Below are positions 1 to 4,931 of a DNA stretch of 5,045 bases, piece after piece. Origin of the DNA: Acholeplasmataceae bacterium UBA6190 (GTDB lineage Bacteria; Bacillota_I; Bacilli_A; Acholeplasmatales; Acholeplasmataceae); contig DITG01000120.1 of assembly GCA_002422045.1 (NCBI GenBank), positions 1 through 5,045 of the forward strand, written 5' to 3'. Within the stretch, counting starts at the first letter, position 1. Each line of letters starts with the position of its first letter. Made by a program: the position numbers and the translations under genes. Below the pieces are notes generated by a model. The model had not been told where the DNA came from, made no database searches, and worked only from the letters and a program-made list of their open reading frames with translations.

Positions 1-33
1 TGTACTCAAATGCGTGATAATTCCGAACAAAGA

Positions 34-62
34 TTAACATTTTCAAGGATTTATGATATAAT
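34..62 (+). promoter_or_regulatory. Sigma-A-type promoter with extended -10, upstream of the signal peptidase cluster
   Basis: A -35 box TTAACA (34-39, five of six consensus bases) is separated by 17 bases from a perfect -10 box TATAAT (57-62). The -10 is preceded by TGA at 54-56, which forms an extended -10 (TGnTATAAT). Transcription would start near 69, leaving a leader of about 30 bases before the GTG start at 101. The match is strong enough to call from sequence alone. It implies that the signal peptidase cluster begins a new transcription unit here. Bases 1-33 contain nothing else I can identify. Confidence 0.8.
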
Positions 63-100
63 TTCTTCGATATGAAATAATTCATAGGAGATATGATATC

Positions 101-664
101 GTGAATGAATCTAAAATCAAAGAAAAATCAAAACTAGTAGGAACAATATTGTTTTTCATCTTCACTGGGTTGCTTCTTTTTTACATTTTGATTGAAGCAT
201 TCCTTCCTGATATGACTATCAAAATATTTCAATTTAAACCATTTGTCGTCATCACTGAAAGTATGGAACCCGTACTGAATGTCAATGACATGGTGATTGC
301 ATACAATCCCAATGTTGAAAATCTTGAAGTTGGTGATATTATCACCTTCAGAGCGGATATTGACTACAATGGTACAAAAGAAATAGTGACACATTATATC
401 TTCTCCATCACAGTCGACGGTAATGGAAATCGAGAGTTTAGAACCAATCGATATGGTAGCACCGTTCCAGATACATGGAGATTATATGATCAAGATATTA
501 TCGGAGTCTACGGCTTTCACATACCCAAAATTGGCATTGTACTTCAGTTCTTGAAGAGTCCATTTGGGATTGCGGCAGTTGGTGTGAATCTTGTAATTAT
601 CGGTGCCATCGTGTTCATCGTCAAGTCAGACAAAAAAAAGGTTAAAATGGAAACTGAACTATAG
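101..664 (+). CDS. Signal peptidase I, SipW/Sec11 (Ser-His) type
   Basis: This 187-residue membrane protease should remove signal peptides from exported preproteins on the outer face of the membrane. One N-terminal membrane segment (about 12-34) is followed by the catalytic box TESMEP with nucleophile Ser54. A conserved LEVGD box lies at 75-79, and VTHYI places the general base His98 where the classical bacterial enzyme has Lys. That puts it in the endoplasmic reticulum/archaeal/SipW branch. The usual GDNN stretch is replaced by RYGSTVPD, so Asp124 is only a candidate third catalytic residue. After DQDIIGV and a PKIG segment comes a second membrane helix (about 158-174) and a Lys-rich cytoplasmic tail. 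The start is GTG at 101, with GGAG at 87-90. The next gene starts 11 bases after the stop. The substrate is unknown: SipW-type enzymes elsewhere process TasA/camelysin-like surface proteins, but none is visible here. Confidence 0.88.
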   Translation: MNESKIKEKSKLVGTILFFIFTGLLLFYILIEAFLPDMTIKIFQFKPFVVITESMEPVLNVNDMVIAYNPNVENLEVGDIITFRADIDYNGTKEIVTHYIFSITVDGNGNREFRTNRYGSTVPDTWRLYDQDIIGVYGFHIPKIGIVLQFLKSPFGIAAVGVNLVIIGAIVFIVKSDKKKVKMETEL

Positions 665-675
665 GATGTGCTAAC

Positions 676-1359
676 TTGACAGATTTTTTATCGACAGAAG
701 AACTGCTTGCCCAGTTAAGAAGACAAGCTGCAGAAACTGTCCCACTCAGTGCCAAATCTCAATTCAAACAAAAACGTAAGTTTAAAATCAATAAGAGAGT
801 TTTATATTGGATTTTATTCGCATTAGCCATCACCCATTTGGTTTATATTTCGATTCCAATGGTTTTACCCAATCGTGGTCTCAATATCGTTCGGTATACC
901 AATGTCATTGCTGTACCCATCGATCAAGAAGTTGTTGTTGATGAAACTGGGTTTCAAATCTCTGCAACGGTTGTCCTGATAGAAAAATTCGATCCTGCAA
1001 AACTTGAAGTGGGTGATCTTGTGGTCATCTACGGTAAATTTGGTAGTAACGTCTATTGGGTAGAACGTGTCGCATCATTTGATTTAGAAGATCAGACAGT
1101 AACCACCACCTTAGATGGATACATCGCATCAAACGATGTGAACACATTTGATGAAATCGAAGGTTTTTTTGTCAGAAAAGCAACGCTTGCAGGCACCCTC
1201 ACTTATGTATCTTCATCAACACGCGGTTATCTTGTGATGCTATTCTCACATGCACTTGTACTTTCAATTCTCTATTATCTTTACATCAGAGACAAGGATA
1301 AGGCTAAACAGAAGAAAAAAAATAAGAAGAAAAACTTTTGGGCCTTTCTCAGATCATAG
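676..1359 (+). CDS. Signal-peptidase-like membrane protein lacking catalytic residues (probable pseudoenzyme)
   Basis: This 227-residue protein has the layout of its two neighbours. A cytoplasmic N-terminus of about 40 residues precedes a membrane helix (about 42-60). An extracellular domain with the box LEVGDLVVIYG (110-120) follows, then DEIEGFFVRKATLAG (159-173) matching the neighbours' DQDIIGV...IPxIG segment. A second helix (about 186-204) and a very Lys-rich tail end the protein. Aligned without gaps on LEVGD, the catalytic Ser position falls at Asp89 (DETG instead of SMEP). The His position is Glu130 (WVERV instead of VTHYI). It is therefore unlikely to cleave peptides. A role as partner, scaffold or substrate adaptor for the flanking peptidases is inference. 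The start is TTG at 676, with AGGA at 663-666 overlapping the previous stop; no other in-frame start precedes the first helix. The reading frame is intact, so this is not a decayed pseudogene. Confidence 0.72.
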   Translation: MTDFLSTEELLAQLRRQAAETVPLSAKSQFKQKRKFKINKRVLYWILFALAITHLVYISIPMVLPNRGLNIVRYTNVIAVPIDQEVVVDETGFQISATVVLIEKFDPAKLEVGDLVVIYGKFGSNVYWVERVASFDLEDQTVTTTLDGYIASNDVNTFDEIEGFFVRKATLAGTLTYVSSSTRGYLVMLFSHALVLSILYYLYIRDKDKAKQKKKNKKKNFWAFLRS

Positions 1360-1371
1360 GAAAGGCCTTTT
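1340..1371 (+). terminator. Intrinsic terminator-like hairpin overlapping the 3' end of the pseudoenzyme gene
   Basis: GGCCTTTC (1341-1348) and GAAAGGCC (1360-1367) form a perfect 8-bp stem. It can be extended by G1340-U1368 and U1349-G1359 wobbles, and is followed by TTTT (1368-1371). The 5' arm encodes the last residues of the upstream protein and its TAG stop (1357-1359) lies at the edge of the loop and stem. The U-tract is short, so termination is probably partial. It would lower transcription into the third peptidase gene and ung, for which I see no convincing separate promoter. Confidence 0.65.
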
Positions 1372-1385
1372 GATTAGGTGAACCC

Positions 1386-1982
1386 ATGAATAATAGGATA
1401 CTCATCCAAAACATCATCTTTTATGTGTTAGCGTCATTTTTGACGCTTTTTCTCGTGATGGAAATCTTTTTTCCTGATCAAGCCATCAACATGATCGGAT
1501 TTAGAAACTATGCTGTTGTCTCTGATTCCATGGAACCTGAAATTAACATTAACGATGTCGTTGTTGTCAAAAAGATTGATTTATCAGAGTTGAATCCAGG
1601 GGATAAGATCACGTTCTACACCTATTTACCGACCATCAACAAGGATGAATTTGGAAATACCATCTATCAAAGAAGTGTCGTGACACATGTGCTTGGTGAG
1701 ATTACAAGTGATGCTGAAGGCAACATCTACAAAACCTATGGTATCAAGAATAACCCTGATTTATCCTATGACAACTGGAAAGATGAAAACGGTCAACCCA
1801 CGGAATTAAGAGATCAAGATATCATTGGTGTTGTCATGTTCAAAATACCATGGATAGGCACCCTATCGATGTTTTTCAGAGCGATATTCACATCACCTGT
1901 CATGCTTTTGTTGATAGCTACAAACATAACGATTGTCGTGGTACTCATCAAAGTCATCAAAAAGAAGCCCAAGGAAGCATAA
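1386..1982 (+). CDS. Signal peptidase I, SipW/Sec11 (Ser-His) type, second active-looking paralogue
   Basis: This 198-residue signal peptidase has a first membrane helix at about 8-29, nucleophile Ser48 in SDSMEP, an LNPGDKI box at 70-76 and His101 in VVTHVL. RDQDIIGVVMFKIPWIG (142-158) leads to a second helix (about 171-191) and a basic tail. The spacing from the catalytic Ser to the GD of the box is identical in all three cluster members, and the DQDIIGV stretch is nearly the same as in the first gene, so they probably arose by duplication. This copy has about nine extra residues between the GD box and His. The usual GDNN is replaced by KNNPDLSYD, leaving Asp125 or Asp129 as possible acid residues. 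The start is ATG at 1386, with AGGTGA at 1376-1381. ung begins one base after the stop, so the two are very likely cotranscribed. Confidence 0.88.
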   Translation: MNNRILIQNIIFYVLASFLTLFLVMEIFFPDQAINMIGFRNYAVVSDSMEPEININDVVVVKKIDLSELNPGDKITFYTYLPTINKDEFGNTIYQRSVVTHVLGEITSDAEGNIYKTYGIKNNPDLSYDNWKDENGQPTELRDQDIIGVVMFKIPWIGTLSMFFRAIFTSPVMLLLIATNITIVVVLIKVIKKKPKEA

Positions 1983-1983
1983 T

Positions 1984-2634
1984 ATGGAATGGAATCTGTT
2001 GATTGAACAAGAACTTAAAAAACCATATTTTCAGGCACTTGTGTCTTTTTTGAAAAGTGAAGATCAGGAACGCTTGATTTTACCACCGAAAGAAAAACGT
2101 TTGTCTTGTCTGAAACTGACACCCTATGAAACAGTCAAAGTCGTGATCTTAGGACAAGATCCTTACCATGATATCGGTCAAGCACACGGATTGGCATTTT
2201 CTGTAGAATCAGGTGCATATCCCCCAAGTTTAAAGAATATCTATAAGGAATTGATCGATGATCTCAAGATGCATTACCCTAAAACAGGAAATTTGACCCA
2301 TTGGGCGAAACAAGGCGTCTTGTTACTGAATACTTGCTTGACCGTTGTTGCGCACCAGGCGTTATCTCATCAGGGCAAGGGCTGGGAAATCTTCACATCC
2401 GAAGTAATCAAAGCAATCAACTCAAAACATACTCGGGTTGTCTTCATCCTATGGGGAGCGCATGCTCAGAAGATGAAAGACCTGATTACTAATCCTATCC
2501 ACCGGATCATCACGAGTCCCCATCCTTCACCACTTTCGGCATCCAGAGGCTTTTTCGGATCCAAGCCGTTTTCAAAGACCAATGCTTATCTGATCGAATC
2601 CGACTTGACACCCATTGATTGGAACCTAGACTAA
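1984..2634 (+). CDS. ung: Uracil-DNA glycosylase, family 1
   Basis: Ung excises uracil from DNA, arising from cytosine deamination or dUTP incorporation, and starts base-excision repair in the cytoplasm. The 216-residue protein shows the full family 1 signature. GQDPYH at 57-62 contains catalytic Asp59 and Tyr61, which excludes thymine. AHGLAFSV holds the stacking Phe72, LLLNTCLTV holds the uracil-recognising Asn116, and HPSPLSA at 180-186 is the DNA-intercalation loop with His180. RGFFGSKPFSKTN completes the conserved C-terminus. Length is normal for bacterial Ung. The chosen start is ATG 1984, eight bases after AAGGA (1971-1975). An in-frame GTG at 1933 would add 17 residues inside the upstream gene and past the ribosome site, so I reject it. 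Coupling to a signal peptidase gene has no evident functional logic and probably reflects operon packing. Confidence 0.97.
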   Translation: MEWNLLIEQELKKPYFQALVSFLKSEDQERLILPPKEKRLSCLKLTPYETVKVVILGQDPYHDIGQAHGLAFSVESGAYPPSLKNIYKELIDDLKMHYPKTGNLTHWAKQGVLLLNTCLTVVAHQALSHQGKGWEIFTSEVIKAINSKHTRVVFILWGAHAQKMKDLITNPIHRIITSPHPSPLSASRGFFGSKPFSKTNAYLIESDLTPIDWNLD

Positions 2635-2655
2635 ATGACATCTGTTGGCATTTTT
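2633..2655 (+). terminator. Weak candidate terminator after ung
   Basis: AAATG (2633-2637), overlapping the ung stop codon, can pair with CATTT (2649-2653). Two further inner pairs are possible beyond an A-G mismatch, and the stem runs into TTTTT (2651-2655). The stem is short and AT-rich, so efficiency is doubtful, but its position between ung and a new promoter fits an operon end. Confidence 0.4.
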
Positions 2656-2663
2656 CTTTCTAG

Positions 2664-2692
2664 ATGATAAGTTTTGGGTTTTCATGTATAAT
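2664..2692 (+). promoter_or_regulatory. Promoter of the folC-folT operon
   Basis: A -35-like ATGATA (2664-2669, four of six consensus bases) is followed after 17 bases by a perfect -10 TATAAT (2687-2692). The predicted start is near 2699, exactly where the first helix of the THF riboswitch begins. This agreement of promoter spacing and aptamer boundary supports the call. Confidence 0.78.
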
Positions 2693-2698
2693 TGAGAG

Positions 2699-2790
2699 TG
2701 CAGAGTAATGAGAAAGCGTTAAGTGTCTAGTCATGGGATGTTTGACTAGAACGAACACGAAAGTGGCGGTTTTCTCATTTGTCCGCTGTA
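2699..2790 (+). promoter_or_regulatory. Tetrahydrofolate (THF) riboswitch aptamer
   Basis: The leader RNA matches the THF riboswitch class in both conserved bases and helices. P1 is TGCAG (2699-2703) with CTGTA (2786-2790). P2 is AATGAGAAA (2707-2715) with TTTCTCATT (2771-2779). The conserved GCGTTAAGTG follows (2716-2725). P3 is TCTAGTC (2726-2732) with GACTAGA (2744-2750), enclosing the loop signature ATGGGATG. A short hairpin CAC-GAAA-GTG (2756-2765) with a GNRA loop precedes GCGGT (2766-2770). The pseudoknot of the class is also possible: GGAT (2736-2739) with GTCC (2781-2784). The class binds reduced folates and usually turns genes off. Placement directly before folC and folT fits this. 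The alignment to the class consensus is from memory. Confidence 0.94.
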
Positions 2791-2802
2791 AGCGATTATA
2801 GT

Positions 2803-2829
2803 GGATCTCTCATTGCGGAGGTCTTTTTT
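2803..2829 (+). terminator. THF riboswitch terminator (T1) with competing antiterminator
   Basis: GATCTC (2804-2809) pairs with GAGGTC (2818-2823), including one G-U pair. It can be extended by U2810-G2817 and G2803-U2824, and is followed by TTTTTT (2824-2829). A competing helix is visible: TCCGC (2782-2786), part of the aptamer's pseudoknot and P1 strand, is perfectly complementary to GCGGA (2815-2819) in the terminator's loop and 3' arm. Ligand binding would hold TCCGC in the aptamer and let T1 form. Without ligand the antiterminator would form and transcription would proceed. This is a standard OFF-switch arrangement; the pairings are seen, the mechanism is inferred. Confidence 0.8.
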
Positions 2830-2830
2830 C

Positions 2831-2944
2831 ATGAAGGGTATCTTGAGTGCTGACAATATGATCTGTTCATGTCTCTTAAGAGATCCCTTTTTTGATTGCA
2901 ATGACAAGCCTTTGTGTTCGGAGGTTGTATCATGTTCAATCTGA
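2831..2944 (+). CDS. Possible small Cys-rich leader ORF upstream of folC (uncertain)
   Basis: An ATG at 2831 opens a 37-codon frame ending at TGA 2942-2944, just inside folC in another frame. GGAGG at 2817-2821 lies nine bases upstream, a good ribosome site that is itself part of the 3' arm of terminator T1. The predicted peptide begins MKGILSADNM and contains five Cys (positions 12, 14, 23, 29 and 35). It resembles no family I know, including the missing N-terminal part of FolC, and is in a different frame from folC. Translation of it would run over the second candidate terminator and into the folC start, so it could act as a leader peptide. It may equally be a chance ORF. Confidence 0.25.
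   Translation: MKGILSADNMICSCLLRDPFFDCNDKPLCSEVVSCSI
2834..2893 (+). terminator. Second candidate terminator (T2) in the folC leader
   Basis: AAGGG plus TATCTT (2834-2844) can pair with AAGAGATCCCTT (2878-2889) in a long hairpin with one mismatch and one bulged base, running into TTTTTT (2888-2893). A smaller alternative, the palindrome TCTCTTAAGAGA (2872-2883), uses the same 3' arm. The loop is large (about 33 bases), so strength is uncertain. It lies between T1 and the folC ribosome site and would act on transcripts that escape T1. The rest of the leader, to 2919, holds nothing else I can name. Confidence 0.45.
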
Positions 2945-4119
2945 TGAACATCAAATCCATGTTGGAACATCATGGTAATTTTCATCTGAATCTTAAAGTC
3001 ATTCATGTCGGTGGAACCAATGGCAAAGGATCGACATCCTTGATGATTCAAAACATATTGATTGCTGCTGGTTTTCAAGTGGGCATTTACACCTCACCTT
3101 TTGACATGGGTAGATTCGATAACATCAACATCAACCATCAAGAGATTTCTCGAGATGATGTGGTCTCCATGAATGCGCGTTATCAACCAGATTTTGAACG
3201 GTTTCAGTTGACACCCTTTGAAATTGACACTTTTTTGGCACTCGCCTATTTTCATGATCAGCATGTTGATTATGCCGTGATCGAAGTTGGTCTAGGTGGA
3301 AAAGATGACGCCACCAATGTCGTGATGCCCATCTTGAGCGTCATCACCAACATCGGACTAGACCATCAGGATGTATTGGGTTATGGTTATGCGAATGTTG
3401 CTGACAAAAAGTCTGGCATCATCAAAGAGGGTATTCCGGTTGTACTTGGTTTCGATATCAATCAAGAAGCTGATGAAGTCATAGAATCGTATGCATATTC
3501 AAAAAAATCCCGTATTTACAGAGTCAAACCCTACCAAATCATCAACCAAGATTCACACATCAACATGCTTTACCAAGAACATATGTATCATTTGAATACG
3601 ATTGCCTCATATCAGGCGAGAAATGCAAGTCTCGCCATCGAAGTTGCACGCACCTTGCAAACACTGGGGATCTATATCACTTTAGATCATATTCGTGAGG
3701 GCATTCAGATGGGAGTCCCACCCAAACGGTTTCAAATCTTATCCAAATCTCCGATGATCATCATCGATGGTGCACATAACCAAGAAGGTATTGAAAGATT
3801 GGTTGAATCAATCAAGAATCTCAACCTCAAATCAGATATTCGTGTGATAGCAGCAATCCTCAAAGACAAGCCTTATCAAGAGATGATCAAGCATTTGCTC
3901 ACACTCACACCGGATGTCACACTCACAACATTTGAACATGAGCGTGCCCTCGATTTGTCAACCTTCAGTCATCCAGAGGTCAAGATCGATTTCGATTATC
4001 ATCATGTACTGGATTCTATCCAGGATCATCAGGATGCTGTTCATTTGATTACAGGTTCACTATATTTCCTCGCTCACGTGGTCAATGCTTTGAAAGGAAA
4101 GATACCATATGAAAAATAA
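2932..4119 (+). CDS. folC: Folylpolyglutamate synthase (possibly also dihydrofolate synthase)
   Basis: FolC uses ATP to add glutamate to folates, which traps them in the cell and makes them good cofactors; many bacterial versions also make dihydrofolate from dihydropteroate. The 395-residue Mur-ligase-fold protein has P-loop GGTNGKGST (27-35), then GIYTSP (51-56), TPFEIDTFLALAYF (94-107) and EVGLGGKDDATNV (118-130). ITNIGLDHQDVLG (138-150), KKSGIIKEGIPVV (159-171), PPKRFQIL (263-270), the C-domain DGAHNQEG (279-286) and GSLYFLAHV (375-383) follow. Only about 26 residues precede the P-loop, roughly 20 fewer than usual. The start is ATG 2932, seven bases after GGAGG (2920-2924); an in-frame GTG at 2914 lies before that ribosome site and is rejected. 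The THF riboswitch upstream and overlapping folT support a folate role. No folP or folB is visible, so salvage seems its main use. Confidence 0.95.
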   Translation: MFNLMNIKSMLEHHGNFHLNLKVIHVGGTNGKGSTSLMIQNILIAAGFQVGIYTSPFDMGRFDNININHQEISRDDVVSMNARYQPDFERFQLTPFEIDTFLALAYFHDQHVDYAVIEVGLGGKDDATNVVMPILSVITNIGLDHQDVLGYGYANVADKKSGIIKEGIPVVLGFDINQEADEVIESYAYSKKSRIYRVKPYQIINQDSHINMLYQEHMYHLNTIASYQARNASLAIEVARTLQTLGIYITLDHIREGIQMGVPPKRFQILSKSPMIIIDGAHNQEGIERLVESIKNLNLKSDIRVIAAILKDKPYQEMIKHLLTLTPDVTLTTFEHERALDLSTFSHPEVKIDFDYHHVLDSIQDHQDAVHLITGSLYFLAHVVNALKGKIPYEK

Positions 4120-4888
4120 CCAATCCATTCAGAAAATGACACTGGCATCGATGCTTGTTGCACTCGGTGTCATCATGGCATCACCTGCATTTTCCTTTGT
4201 TGTTGTTTTATTTGGTGTTCCCGCAGTTAGAATCGATCTGATTGCGATTCCCATCATCATCGCTGGAGTCTTATTAGGACCCATATTTGGCTTAGGTATT
4301 GGCATATTGACCGATATTCTTGGATATCTGTTGTTTACGCATGCCTTTGGCCCCTATCACATCGGATTTACCATCAATCTTGCATTGACTGGTTTGATTG
4401 CCGGATTTGTCTTTTCTGTGCTGAGACGAAAATCAGTTAAAATTCCGATGTCACTGATCAATTTGGTGACGTTGTCATTGCTTTCCATACTCGGTATCCT
4501 CTATGTGATTACAACAGAGTCACTCCGTGTCGGTTCCTCTGTTGTGCCTTTAACAGATGTCTTTAAAATGGTCTTCATATTGAGTATTGTCGCATTCTAT
4601 GCCATCATCGTCGGTATTCAATGGTTATCGAGAAAGCGAAGATCCAAGCATTTCGAGCATATCGATCTATTCATTTTCATCGTGATGATCATTGAAATCA
4701 CGGTCAATATCCTCTTGACACCGCTATGGGTGGAAAATCTTTATGGAGCCCCCCCTTATCTTGCAGGCGTGTTTTTAAGAGTCATGCGTGCCATGTGGCT
4801 GATCCCTATCAAAGTCTATTTTGTCTTTTACATCACCAGAGTGGCATTCGCTGTTTTTGGTCCCAAGGTTCGTCATCTAGAGGTATAG
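4109..4888 (+). CDS. folT: Folate ECF transporter S component (FolT family), enlarged
   Basis: FolT is the membrane substrate-binding subunit that captures folate and works with the shared EcfA/EcfA'/EcfT energising module, encoded elsewhere. The N-terminal half has the family pattern: RIDLIAIPIIIAGVLLGP (41-58), GILTDILGYLLF (65-76) and GPYHIGFTINLALTGLIAG (81-99). The C-terminal part, ITVNILLTPLWVENLYG (197-213) and FLRVMRAMWLIPIKVY (222-237), matches the closing FolT helices. At 259 residues it is longer than the roughly 170 usual for the family. The excess lies at about 105-185, with two extra hydrophobic helices (about 114-134 and 152-172) and a basic loop RKRRSKH (175-181). ATG 4109 overlaps the folC end by 11 bases, with AAAGGA at 4093-4098, so translation is probably coupled. 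The THF riboswitch upstream supports folate as substrate; another vitamin-type S component is the alternative. Confidence 0.87.
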   Translation: MKNNQSIQKMTLASMLVALGVIMASPAFSFVVVLFGVPAVRIDLIAIPIIIAGVLLGPIFGLGIGILTDILGYLLFTHAFGPYHIGFTINLALTGLIAGFVFSVLRRKSVKIPMSLINLVTLSLLSILGILYVITTESLRVGSSVVPLTDVFKMVFILSIVAFYAIIVGIQWLSRKRRSKHFEHIDLFIFIVMIIEITVNILLTPLWVENLYGAPPYLAGVFLRVMRAMWLIPIKVYFVFYITRVAFAVFGPKVRHLEV

Positions 4889-4910
4889 ATGTCTATCGCC
4901 CAATTTAAGT

Positions 4911-4916
4911 TATAAT
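4911..4916 (+). promoter_or_regulatory. Candidate -10 box for trmFO
   Basis: A perfect TATAAT lies between folT and trmFO. No good -35 is present: TAGATG at 4886-4891 has three of six consensus bases at 19-base spacing. If used, transcription would start near 4923 and leave a leader of only about nine bases that contains GGTGA (4923-4927), four bases before the ATG. No terminator was seen between folT and trmFO, so read-through from the folate operon is equally possible. Confidence 0.45.
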
Positions 4917-4931
4917 AGAAATGGTGATATC

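Noticed and set aside
1..75. Open frame running in from the left edge to TGA at 73-75
   Set aside because: Only about 24 codons, no family resemblance, and it overlaps a strong promoter; it cannot be told from chance.
90..100. Palindrome GATAT-G-ATATC between the ribosome site and the GTG start
   Set aside because: Short and AT-rich, with a one-base centre; it could be an operator half-pair but nothing supports it beyond chance.
134..394. 86-codon open frame on the minus strand inside the first signal peptidase gene
   Set aside because: It lies wholly within a well-supported plus-strand gene, resembles no family and has no ribosome site that I can see.
632..640. In-frame A AAA AAG slippery heptamer (634-640) near the end of the first peptidase gene
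   Set aside because: A -1 shift would meet TAA at 643-645 at once, changing only the last few tail residues, so programmed frameshifting has no evident purpose.
1933..1983. Longer ung start at GTG 1933
   Set aside because: It would add 17 basic residues overlapping the upstream gene and precedes the ribosome site AAGGA (1971-1975) that fits ATG 1984; family length also supports 1984.
2301..2492. 63-codon plus-strand frame inside ung
   Set aside because: Alternative frame of a conserved coding region.
2791..2829. Possible T-box leader
   Set aside because: The T-box consensus (AGGGTGGNACCGCG) is absent, and the THF aptamer explains the leader fully.
2746..3078. 110-codon open frame on the minus strand across the riboswitch and folC start
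   Set aside because: It is antisense to the THF aptamer, its expression platform and the FolC P-loop, all of which are independently supported; it has no recognisable protein features.
4885..4896. Inverted repeat ATAGA-TG-TCTAT at the folT stop codon
   Set aside because: The loop is too small for a stable hairpin and no T-run follows, so it is not a terminator.
4726..4908. 60-codon plus-strand frame over the folT end
   Set aside because: Alternative frame of folT with no start signal or family resemblance.
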